64,000 bases of DNA from a virus. Shown here piece after piece: positions 1 to 6,141 of this stretch. The stretch lies in the IMG/VR virus record IMGVR_UViG_3300044640_000597, positions 1 through 64,000 of that record. The stretch is one strand, 5' to 3'. Numbering within the stretch: position 1 is the first letter of the stretch; every line of letters begins with the position of its first letter. The notes under the pieces are model-generated. The model worked only from the letters and a program-made list of their open reading frames with translations. It made no database searches and was not told the origin of the DNA. Position numbers and translations under genes: made by a program.

Positions 1-1
1 G

Positions 2-1678
2 CAATTGAACAGGGTATTAAACAATGAGGATATCGTCAAGATATTCCACAATGCAAAGTTTGATTACAAGTTCATTAAGCACTATCTTAAGATAGATACT
101 GTAAACATTCATGATACATACCTATGCGAAAAGATTTTACACTGTGGGAAAACTGATTACGGATTTGGACTGGCTAAGCTTGTCAAGAGGTATCTTGATA
201 AAGAGTTAGATAAGTCTGTGCGTAATAGGTTCACTCAAACATCTTCAACACCATTTACTGATGAACAGATTATCTATGGTGCTAAGGACGTTGAATATCT
301 AATAGACATTTACTTTCAACAAGTAGATCTATTAAAGCTTCAGACTCTAACCAATGTAGCTAAGCTAGAGAATCAAGCTGTTGTTGTATTCTCTGAGATT
401 GAGTACAATGGATTAGAGATTGACACCATTCAATGGAAGAAACTAGCTGATAGGAATAAGCAAGAAAGTTTCCTTTTAGGGAAACAATTAGACACGAGTC
501 TTTTATCCTATTCAGAGTTCGAAATATACAGAGCGAAGAAACAGCTAGACTTATTCTTAGATGAGTCAGAGTTAAAGGATTCAACAGTTAACTGGGATAG
601 CCCAAGCCAAGTGCTTAAGATATTCCAGACTCTATTCCCTAAGATTGAGGATGTAAATGGTAAGAAGCTAGCTCCTTATCGTTACAAGCATCCATTGATT
701 GATGAGTATATCAAGTACAAGGAGAAGAGTAAACTAGCATCAGCATTCGGGACAAACTTTAACAGCTATATTAGTTGTGATGGTAAGGTGCATACTAACT
801 TTCAACAGATACTAGACACAGGTCGTGTGTCATCTAGTGAACCTAATATGCAGCAGATACCAGCAACTAATGAGTATCGTAATTGCTTTGTATGTCCAAC
901 AGGATGGGTGTTTGTATCCTCTGACTATAGCTCACAGGAGTTGAATGTAATTGCTTACGGTTCTGGAGATCCAGTCTTCCTCAAGTCACTACGTAATAAC
1001 GAAGACTTACACTCTGTATGTGCTGAGTTAGTATTCGGACCAGTGTGGAAGAATGCAGCAGAGCATGACTGTGCTTACTATCAGTATACACAGAAGTGTG
1101 AATGCAAGGAACACAAGAAGCTTAGGACACAGGTTAAGACAATCAACTTCGGATTGGCTTATGGAATGGGGCCTAAGAAGTTATCTGAGACTATTAACTG
1201 TTCAATGACTGAAGCAAAGGAATTGATTGATAAGTATTTCAAAGCTTTCCCTGCTATTAAAAGATTCCTTGAGGATCAGGGTGAGTTTGGAAAGAGGTAC
1301 GGGTTTGTTACTACGTTCTTCCCATTTTATAGGAAGAGATGGTTCGATACCTGGACCCCAAAAATGTACGGAGATAGAGACAGCTTTATGGAGCTTGGAT
1401 CTATTGAGAGAGCATCTAAGAATACCCCAATTCAGGGTAGTTCAGCAGATATGACTAAGTTAGCACTTGTTTATCTTTACAAGCGAATCAAGAAGCATAA
1501 CTATCCTGTTAAGATAGTAATGACTGTTCATGATCAGATAGATACCATTTGCCCTGAGTATTTTGCAGAGGAATGGAAAGTCTATATGACCGAAGAGATG
1601 GAGAATGCTGCTAATAAAATCATACGTAACGGACTACTAAAAGCAGAAACATCAATAACTAAAGTATGGAGTAAGTAA
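2..1678 (+). CDS. Family A DNA polymerase (5' end outside window)
   Basis: Replicative DNA polymerase with a 3'-5' exonuclease domain followed by a Pol I-type polymerase domain. The reading frame is open at the left edge, so the N-terminus, including exonuclease motif I, is missing. Counting residue 1 at base 5, HNAKFDYK (about 15-22) and YGAKDVEY (about 92-99) match exonuclease motifs II and III. Polymerase motif A is DYSSQEL with Asp307. Motif B runs from Arg374 and Lys378 to NFGLAYG. Motif C is VHDQ with Asp510. All catalytic residues of the polymerase domain are present, so it should be active. It heads the replication block, and the next gene starts one base after its stop codon. Family assignment is secure. 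Confidence 0.95.
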   Translation, partial: QLNRVLNNEDIVKIFHNAKFDYKFIKHYLKIDTVNIHDTYLCEKILHCGKTDYGFGLAKLVKRYLDKELDKSVRNRFTQTSSTPFTDEQIIYGAKDVEYLIDIYFQQVDLLKLQTLTNVAKLENQAVVVFSEIEYNGLEIDTIQWKKLADRNKQESFLLGKQLDTSLLSYSEFEIYRAKKQLDLFLDESELKDSTVNWDSPSQVLKIFQTLFPKIEDVNGKKLAPYRYKHPLIDEYIKYKEKSKLASAFGTNFNSYISCDGKVHTNFQQILDTGRVSSSEPNMQQIPATNEYRNCFVCPTGWVFVSSDYSSQELNVIAYGSGDPVFLKSLRNNEDLHSVCAELVFGPVWKNAAEHDCAYYQYTQKCECKEHKKLRTQVKTINFGLAYGMGPKKLSETINCSMTEAKELIDKYFKAFPAIKRFLEDQGEFGKRYGFVTTFFPFYRKRWFDTWTPKMYGDRDSFMELGSIERASKNTPIQGSSADMTKLALVYLYKRIKKHNYPVKIVMTVHDQIDTICPEYFAEEWKVYMTEEMENAANKIIRNGLLKAETSITKVWSK

Positions 1679-1679
1679 C

Positions 1680-2030
1680 ATGACACAACAAGAGCAAATC
1701 AAAGTACTTAACCTACTGATGTGGTTACAAGTATCAGTGTATGCGTCAGATGAATGTGAGCCAATCAAATGGTTCTTCAATCATAAGACTAAGCAATCAC
1801 TGAAACAAGCTGTTGATGCTATTAATAAGGAGCATGGTAATACTATTAAAGCTATATGGGATGCAGATGGAGTTCAAATGCCTTTGGTAACAGAGGTAAT
1901 GGACAAGTTTGCTAAACTAGTAGCTGATTTAGATTACTATAAACTCCCTGATATTGTCTTACTGCTACAACTATACAACGAGGGTAAACTAGACACATTA
2001 TTAAATCAAAAACTACAAGAACATGAGTAA
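1680..2030 (+). CDS. Hypothetical protein, 116 aa
   Basis: I do not recognise this protein. It is soluble-looking, with no signal peptide or membrane segment and no catalytic motif I can see. The sequence suggests several helices, and the C-terminal half is rich in Leu, Lys and Glu. The ATG lies one base after the polymerase stop, and its end overlaps the next start by 8 nt, so it is translationally linked to both neighbours. Position suggests an early, replication-associated accessory protein, which is inference from context only. Confidence 0.8.
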   Translation: MTQQEQIKVLNLLMWLQVSVYASDECEPIKWFFNHKTKQSLKQAVDAINKEHGNTIKAIWDADGVQMPLVTEVMDKFAKLVADLDYYKLPDIVLLLQLYNEGKLDTLLNQKLQEHE

Positions 2031-2307
2031 TTATCCGTTAGGGGCAGAGCATGACCCAAGAGCTCCCTGGAATGATAAAGGGATTAGTGGTATGTGTGTA
2101 AATTGTGATATTGACCAGCTAAAAGAGATTGCTAGAGATAGTGCTGATGAGAGAGCATACGAGTGGAATAAGTATAAGTCTAAGGATGAAGACGAAGCCA
2201 CTCAAGATGATTTCTATGATGAATGTCTTGAAAAGACTCTCAGTGAAGCTAGTGAATGTAGACAATGCTATTTTGAAAACTATGACGATTGGAGGGAAGA
2301 AGTATGA
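2023..2307 (+). CDS. Small acidic protein with Cys pairs, 94 aa
   Basis: Function unknown. The N-terminus MSNYPLGAEHDPRAPWN resembles a short protein I recall from other crAss-like and Bacteroidota phages, usually beginning with a similar PLGAE-DPRAP phrase. It has one CxxC pair (CVNC, about residues 25-28) and a second (CRQC, about 78-81), so it could bind one zinc ion. The middle and C-terminal parts are strongly acidic. It overlaps the preceding gene by 8 nt, and its stop overlaps the next start (ATGA). Role not assigned; zinc binding is inference. Confidence 0.8.
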   Translation: MSNYPLGAEHDPRAPWNDKGISGMCVNCDIDQLKEIARDSADERAYEWNKYKSKDEDEATQDDFYDECLEKTLSEASECRQCYFENYDDWREEV

Positions 2308-2600
2308 TAGTAGATTCAAACAAAATAGTAAAGCATTTGATTAACAAGATGTTTGAGTATGCTCATATACCACAGACTTACGATGATATAAAAGATCGTA
2401 AAGATGAGTGGTATCAAGAGTATACAATGACTCAAGCACAATCAAATGCATTCAAGGATTATGCTATTCGTTATCTAAAGAGAGAACTTAAGTCAAGCTA
2501 TTACAAGGCTGACACAGAGTATCAATGGTTTGATCTCATGTGGGGACTTAAGATTTCAGATTTAGATAAGAATGATACCTTTGAAGATTTAGAAGAGTAA
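2304..2600 (+). CDS. Hypothetical protein, 98 aa
   Basis: The ATG at 2304 is chosen because it forms an ATGA overlap with the upstream stop; the longer frame would need an upstream TTG. The product (MIVDSNKIVK...) is charged and probably helical, with no recognised motif. It is the last gene before the RNA island. I know no function for it. Confidence 0.75.
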   Translation: MIVDSNKIVKHLINKMFEYAHIPQTYDDIKDRKDEWYQEYTMTQAQSNAFKDYAIRYLKRELKSSYYKADTEYQWFDLMWGLKISDLDKNDTFEDLEE

Positions 2601-2606
2601 TTACAA

Positions 2607-2687
2607 TGTGTTGTTCCCTTGAGAAAGGATGGATGAGTGCGGTTCCTTTGGTTCTAAAACTCACAACACAGAGGGGTTCTCTCCCTC
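2607..2687 (+). ncRNA. Structured RNA candidate upstream of the tRNA-like genes
   Basis: The interval between the 98-aa gene and the first tRNA-like gene folds convincingly by eye. A perfect 7-bp stem, TGTGTTG (2607-2613) with CAACACA (2664-2670), closes a junction. Inside are CCTT-GAGA-AAGG (2617-2628, GNRA tetraloop) and a 5-bp stem TGAGT (2634-2638) with ACTCA (2659-2663) abutting the closing stem, as a T arm abuts an acceptor stem. Its loop carries GGTTCTAAAAC, which resembles a T loop. A further hairpin GAGGG-GTTCTCT-CCCTC follows at 2671-2687. It may be a decayed or highly divergent tRNA, or a processing element for the downstream RNAs. Confidence 0.4.
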
Positions 2688-2693
2688 AAACAT

Positions 2694-2801
2694 AGTCAGG
2701 TGGCGAAATTGGTAGACGCATTGAGGAATCTAAACTTGGTAACATTTGTTAGATTTAATAGTAATCCTCCTTCCTTACAGGTTCGAATCCTGTCCTGACT
2801 G
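2694..2801 (+). tRNA. tRNA-like gene 1, oversized anticodon arm; anticodon uncertain (possibly CTA)
   Basis: The acceptor stem is AGTCAGG (2694-2700) with CCTGACT (2794-2800). The D arm is GCG/CGC with an 11-base loop containing GGTAGA. The T arm is ACAGG-TTCGAAT-CCTGT (2777-2793). All three are well formed. The anticodon domain is about 30 nt too long: GAGGA (2723-2727) pairs with TCCTC (2765-2769), enclosing 37 nt that include ATCTAA/TTAGAT or alternatively TAAC/GTTA. ATCTAAA directly after GAGGA would be a normal 7-base loop with anticodon CTA if the following 30 nt were removed. No CCA end is encoded. The anticodon cannot be assigned with confidence. Confidence 0.6.
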
Positions 2802-2822
2802 CAAACATTTAAATAAATCAAT

Positions 2823-3008
2823 ATGGGATTCTTTACAAATATTGTTAGTGCGACAATCAAAACAGCACTTACGCCAATAGCAATCGTAAAAGATGCAGTA
2901 AATATCGCGACAGGCAATGAGGTAGATTCCACTAAGGAACTTTTGCAATCAGCCACAGAAGATGTAGCTGATGCTTTTGACGAATTAGGTGACGGTGAAG
3001 TTCTTTAA
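2823..3008 (+). CDS. Small phage protein, 61 aa, lying between two tRNA-like genes
   Basis: MGFFTNIVSATIKTALTPIA is an amphipathic to weakly hydrophobic N-terminal half (about residues 4-26). It is followed by an acidic helical tail (KELLQSATEDVADAFDELGD). I recall short proteins of this pattern (F-NIVSATIKTALTPIAIVKD-like) in many unrelated tailed phages, where the role is unknown. It sits between tRNA-like genes 1 and 2, with 5 nt from its stop to the second. A peripheral membrane role is possible but unproven. Confidence 0.75.
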   Translation: MGFFTNIVSATIKTALTPIAIVKDAVNIATGNEVDSTKELLQSATEDVADAFDELGDGEVL

Positions 3009-3013
3009 GGTAT

Positions 3014-3106
3014 AGTCAGGTGGCGGAATGGTAGACGCTATACGTAGGTAACAACCGTTAATAAAGAGGGCGTGTTATCGTACAGGTTCGATTCCTGTCC
3101 TGACTA
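3014..3106 (+). tRNA. tRNA-like gene 2, oversized anticodon loop; anticodon unassigned
   Basis: The acceptor stem AGTCAGG/CCTGACT and the T arm ACAGG-TTCGATT-CCTGT are almost identical to those of tRNA-like gene 1, suggesting duplication. The D arm is GCG/CGC. The anticodon stem can be drawn as ATACG (3040-3044) with CGTGT (3071-3075, one wobble). It closes a 26-nt loop instead of 7 nt and leaves an ordinary 6-nt variable loop. The loop holds GGTAAC-AACC-GTTA, matching GGTAAC-ATTT-GTTA in gene 1. No anticodon can be read with confidence. It could be a functional RNA that needs trimming or a decayed tRNA. Confidence 0.55.
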
Positions 3107-3115
3107 CAGAAGGTG

Positions 3116-3166
3116 TCAACCCGAAACATTGAAAGAAAAAGTTGATGACGGCTCGGAAAGACGAGC
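3116..3166 (+). other. Hairpin-rich spacer between tRNA-like genes 2 and 3
   Basis: The spacer contains TCAAC (3116-3120) complementary to GTTGA (3141-3145), and a perfect hairpin GCTCG-GAAAGA-CGAGC (3151-3166). It has no T-loop signature and no credible reading frame. It may be part of the precursor transcript of the RNA island, possibly guiding processing. Support is only the complementarity seen by eye. Confidence 0.3.
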
Positions 3167-3171
3167 AACAT

Positions 3172-3281
3172 GGTCATATGGCAGAGTGGCTTAATGCTGA
3201 GCATACATAGAGTGGATGGGTGGTTTGTATGGAACCGACATTGTACCCATTTGCCCACAGGTTCGACTCCTGTTGTGACTA
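3172..3281 (+). tRNA. tRNA-like gene 3, oversized anticodon domain; anticodon unassigned
   Basis: The acceptor stem is GGTCATA (3172-3178) with TGTGACT (3274-3280), including two G-U wobbles. The D arm is GCA/TGC with loop GAGTGGCTTAA. The T arm ACAGG-TTCGACT-CCTGT (3257-3273) is excellent. Between the D and T arms lie about 59 nt, far more than a class I or class II tRNA needs. Two mutually interfering stems are possible: CATACA (3202-3207) with TGTATG (3226-3231), and ATGGGT (3216-3221) with ACCCAT (3245-3250). Together they could form a pseudoknot. The identity of the tRNA cannot be stated. Confidence 0.5.
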
Positions 3282-3286
3282 CAAAT

Positions 3287-3360
3287 GCCCCCATAGCTCA
3301 GTTGGATAGAGCAACAGATTTCTAATCTGTGGGCCTCAGGTTCGAATCCTGATGGGGGTA
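3287..3360 (+). tRNA. tRNA-Arg (anticodon TCT)
   Basis: Canonical 74-nt cloverleaf. The acceptor GCCCCCA pairs with TGGGGGT (one G-U). The D arm is GCTC/GAGC. The anticodon arm ACAGA-TTTCTAA-TCTGT gives anticodon TCT, and the T arm carries TTCGAAT. The discriminator base is A, and CCA is not encoded. It reads AGA codons, which are common in this AT-rich genome. It is the only standard tRNA in the island. Confidence 0.95.
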
Positions 3361-3380
3361 CTAATCAAATTTAATTAACT

Positions 3381-3473
3381 ATGTTTACTTTATTAGCTAC
3401 AGTAGTGGGCTGCTTGATAGCACATGCCCTTTATGATCTTTACAAACAAACTAAAAACAATTCTAATTATTAA
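3381..3473 (+). CDS. Single-span membrane peptide, 30 aa
   Basis: A 30-codon frame, MFTLLATVVGCLIAHALYDL then a short polar tail, with one hydrophobic helix (about residues 2-17). The ATG follows the TTAACT leader that also precedes the next gene and several replication genes. The stop is two bases before the next ATG. Short membrane peptides of this kind are common in phages. Function unknown. Confidence 0.5.
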   Translation: MFTLLATVVGCLIAHALYDLYKQTKNNSNY

Positions 3474-3475
3474 CT

Positions 3476-3655
3476 ATGGAAGAACTAACTCTAGAACAAG
3501 AGATAGAAGTTATTGCCCTACGTGTAGAACGTAGAAGACTTCTAGCAGAAGAGCCAACAGATGACCCAGGAATGAAATCAAATCTAAAGAGACGTATTTG
3601 TGTCAGTGGAAGGCTTTTCGAATTAACACGTAATCCAATCTATATTCACTTTTAA
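3476..3655 (+). CDS. Small charged protein, 59 aa
   Basis: Starts MEELTLEQEIEVIALRVERR and continues as a charged, probably helical protein ending in IYIHF. The ATG is preceded by TTAACT and lies two bases after the previous stop, so it is likely co-transcribed with the 30-residue membrane peptide. No motif recognised. Confidence 0.6.
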   Translation: MEELTLEQEIEVIALRVERRRLLAEEPTDDPGMKSNLKRRICVSGRLFELTRNPIYIHF

Positions 3656-3666
3656 ATTTTAATCAA

Positions 3667-3945
3667 ATGTTAGTAGCAAGTATTTTATCAGTAGGTGCAC
3701 TAGTTGCATTTTTCTTTTATCACAGGTACATAATCACAAAGCTTGAGTATTCGTTGCTGAATATCGAAGCTGAACTTGATTATATGGAAGATGTAATGCA
3801 AACTGTGAGACTCCACATTGCTGAGATAGAGGTTAACCAGATTCGTAGAAGCAAGACGGTTCCTGCTAAGATGTCTGGTAAAAAGCGTGGCCGTCCTGTT
3901 AATCCTAACAGTGTTCGTCAGAAGAAACTGAAGGGAGGTAAGTAA
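3667..3945 (+). CDS. N-terminal membrane anchor with C-terminal AT-hook, 92 aa
   Basis: Residues about 4-18 form a hydrophobic helix (ILSVGALVAFFFYH). A charged coiled-coil-like segment follows (about 25-58). The C-terminus is very basic and contains the AT-hook core Arg-Gly-Arg-Pro at residues 74-77 (GKKRGRPVNP). The positive residues after the helix predict a cytoplasmic C-terminus. The combination suggests a membrane-tethered protein that binds AT-rich DNA; this is inference. Its TAATG stop-start overlap links it to the DnaA-like gene. Confidence 0.8.
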   Translation: MLVASILSVGALVAFFFYHRYIITKLEYSLLNIEAELDYMEDVMQTVRLHIAEIEVNQIRRSKTVPAKMSGKKRGRPVNPNSVRQKKLKGGK

Positions 3946-4385
3946 TGGAGAATGACGATGAGGTATCAGAAGCTCTGCTAAAAATAGTAGAGCTGAAGAC
4001 TGGTATTCCCAGAGCAGAAATCTTTGAGAGTAATCGTAAGAGAAAGTTTGTAATGGCTCGTTGTCTTTACGTCAATCTAATGCACATCTTCACAGACTTG
4101 TCTGAGACAGAGATAAGCAAGAAGATTGAAAAGGACAGAGCTACTGTGTATCACATGTATAAGGTTCATGATGACCTTATATCTGTTGATAAGAACTACA
4201 TTAAAATGTTTGAGGAATGCTCAGACAAGTATGTAGCTATGGTGTGTACTGCTAAGTACATGCTTATAGATCCTGCTATCCTTATGGAGAGGGTAAGAAG
4301 AGCTGAGCTAGAGATTAAAGAGCTCAAAGATTTATTAACTATGAGATTATCTATTCAATCTAATGACGAACTTGTTACAGGTTAA
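3945..4385 (+). CDS. DnaA domain IV-like DNA-binding protein, 146 aa
   Basis: Residues about 34-80 resemble the C-terminal DNA-binding domain of DnaA: a helix with ARCLYVNLMHIF, then LSETEISKKI, then KDRATVYHMYK in the place of the DnaA signature that recognises DnaA boxes. The AAA+ ATPase domain is absent. A C-terminal helix with heptad-like leucines (ELEIKELKDLL) may dimerise. It overlaps the AT-hook protein by one base and the SF2 helicase by 23 nt. It may mark a phage origin or repress a promoter; the fold assignment is good and the role inferred. Confidence 0.75.
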   Translation: MENDDEVSEALLKIVELKTGIPRAEIFESNRKRKFVMARCLYVNLMHIFTDLSETEISKKIEKDRATVYHMYKVHDDLISVDKNYIKMFEECSDKYVAMVCTAKYMLIDPAILMERVRRAELEIKELKDLLTMRLSIQSNDELVTG

Positions 4386-5556
4386 AGACACAGAACAACG
4401 TACAGCTTTAAGGTCATGGGCCAAAGCAGGGTATAGAGGTTCTGTTATTGCAGGTACAGGCTTCGGTAAGAGTAGAGTTGGAATCATGGCAGTCGGAGAG
4501 CTTCTTCGAAGGAATGAGGGTAAGGGACTAGTATTAGTCCCAACCAATCAGCTTCAAGATCAGTTCAAAGATGAGTTTGGGAAGTGGGGTTATGACGATG
4601 TACTTGATAGGGTAGATATTCTATGCTATCAGTCAGCATGTAAATTATCTGGGGAGACTTATACAGTAACCGTAGCAGATGAGGTACATCTTGGGCTCAG
4701 TCCTATCTATCGTACAATCTTCACTGACAACACTCATAAGATGCTGCTATGCATGACTGCTACTCTGCCAGAGGAACCTGATTATCGTACTCTCTTAGTT
4801 AACCTTGCTCCCCCAGTCTATACAATAACTCTTGACGAGTGTGTGGCCAAAGGATTGGTTGCCCCTTACAAGATTAATTGTATAGCTGTGGAGCTAACTG
4901 ACGAAGAGAGGAAGGACTACAAGACAGCTAATAACATGTTTGTACACTATAAGTACAAGCTTGGACAGTTTGATTCCTTTAACAGGGCTAATCAAATCTT
5001 AGCTAATCCTTCGACTTCTAGTCCTGAGGATAAGAAGAATGCTGCTATGTTCTACAAGGCTATCAGAGATCGTAAAGAGATAGTCCAAAAGGCTCATAAC
5101 AAAATTCTTTATACTGCTCAGATAGCTAAAGCTTTTCCTGATAAGAAGATACTAACCTTCGGGGGTAGTAATGAGTTTACTGATTCTATGCACGAGGCAA
5201 TTGCAAATGAAGGCATCCCTGCAGCTAGATATCATTCTAAACTCAAGAAGAAGGAAAAGGATGCAGCTCTCAAGGACTTTAAAGACAGTACTGTAAAGGT
5301 GCTGTGCTCTACAAAGGCCTTGAATCAAGGGTTTGATGTGCATGATGCTAACCTTGGTATTATCTGTGGCCTTGACTCAAAGGCACTGCAGATGATTCAA
5401 AGGGTCGGTCGTCTTCTCAGATTGTCTGATAAAGACAAGGTGGGTGAGGTGATTATTCTCTATGTGAAGGACAGTCAAGAGGAAAAATGGCTGCAAAATG
5501 CCATCAAAAATTTATCTAACATCAGTTGGATTGATGGAATTTCTTCTTATATTTGA
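4363..5556 (+). CDS. Superfamily 2 DEAD/DEAH-like helicase, 397 aa
   Basis: An ATP-dependent helicase or translocase with two RecA-like lobes. Motif I is GTGFGKSR (residues 31-38), motif II is DEVH (106-109), motif III is TAT (132-134), and motif VI is QRVGR (346-350) followed by LLRLSDKD. About 400 residues is compact and leaves no large accessory domain, as in phage helicases related to UvsW or RapA-like enzymes. It overlaps the DnaA-like gene by 23 nt. Expected roles are replication restart, fork remodelling or recombination; the exact one is not visible. Confidence 0.9.
   Translation: MTNLLQVKDTEQRTALRSWAKAGYRGSVIAGTGFGKSRVGIMAVGELLRRNEGKGLVLVPTNQLQDQFKDEFGKWGYDDVLDRVDILCYQSACKLSGETYTVTVADEVHLGLSPIYRTIFTDNTHKMLLCMTATLPEEPDYRTLLVNLAPPVYTITLDECVAKGLVAPYKINCIAVELTDEERKDYKTANNMFVHYKYKLGQFDSFNRANQILANPSTSSPEDKKNAAMFYKAIRDRKEIVQKAHNKILYTAQIAKAFPDKKILTFGGSNEFTDSMHEAIANEGIPAARYHSKLKKKEKDAALKDFKDSTVKVLCSTKALNQGFDVHDANLGIICGLDSKALQMIQRVGRLLRLSDKDKVGEVIILYVKDSQEEKWLQNAIKNLSNISWIDGISSYI
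5526..5555 (+). promoter_or_regulatory. Candidate Bacteroidota-type promoter
   Basis: TTGG at 5526-5529 and TATATTTG at 5548-5555 are 18 bases apart. This approximates the Bacteroidota primary-sigma pattern (TTTG, about 19-21 bases, TAnnTTTG). It lies over the end of the helicase gene, about 38 bases before the next ATG. The match is imperfect, and AT-rich sequence gives many chance hits. Confidence 0.3.
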
Positions 5557-5592
5557 AAACGATTCAGTATAGACAGTATAACAGAAATCTTT

Positions 5593-6141
5593 ATGATCAT
5601 AGAACTTGATACTGAAAGGCTTGCTAATCTTGGGGTTTCCCCGAATGAGTATGTTTACTTGCTACTGCTGAGTCGTAAAGAAATTGATCCTAGTTTAAAG
5701 TTAAATGTTGATTTAGAGTTATTGCAAACCAATGGGTGGATCAAAATCGGGGAGGATGACGATGTTACATTAAGGGATAAGTTTGATAGTTCTACTATCT
5801 CAGACTTCGATCAGATGTGGCATGGTCTCCTCTCCCGATTCCCCCTAAAGGTTATCAATCAAGGGACAGTGAGAATGCTAAGGGCTAAAGATCCTGACTC
5901 TAAAGCTAATTCCAAATCCAAGGCTAAGTACAAGAAGATTGTGGGAACTGATAAGGAGAAGCACGATAGGATTATCGAGTGCCTTAACAGGGAACTAGAC
6001 TTTCGTAGGAAAGGTAATGGCCTAGGCTATATGCAGATGCTTGACACATGGATTAATAATCACAGTTGGGAAAAGTACACAGACACAAATGACACAACAG
6101 AGCCTGAATCAAACACAGGACGAATCACAAGATCACTCTAA
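5593..6141 (+). CDS. Possible replication accessory protein or helicase loader, 182 aa
   Basis: Starts MIIELDTERLANLGVSPNEY. A basic linker (about residues 100-120) leads to a C-terminal helical part with MLDTWINNHSWEKY. The TW-nn-WE phrase resembles the C-terminus of phage replication proteins that recruit DnaB-type helicases. The gene lies directly upstream of, and overlaps, the DnaB-like helicase, the usual place for a loader. No ATPase motif is present. Loader function is inference from position and a weak motif. Confidence 0.75.
   Translation: MIIELDTERLANLGVSPNEYVYLLLLSRKEIDPSLKLNVDLELLQTNGWIKIGEDDDVTLRDKFDSSTISDFDQMWHGLLSRFPLKVINQGTVRMLRAKDPDSKANSKSKAKYKKIVGTDKEKHDRIIECLNRELDFRRKGNGLGYMQMLDTWINNHSWEKYTDTNDTTEPESNTGRITRSL

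Noticed and set aside
2696-3294. Minus-strand frames of 86 and 78 residues over the RNA island
   Set aside because: They run across tRNA-like genes and the 61-aa gene in antisense, with no start context or recognisable product.
6041-6088. Upstream ATG for the DnaB-type helicase
   Set aside because: It would overlap the previous gene by 101 nt; the internal ATG gives a shorter overlap and keeps the full helicase core.
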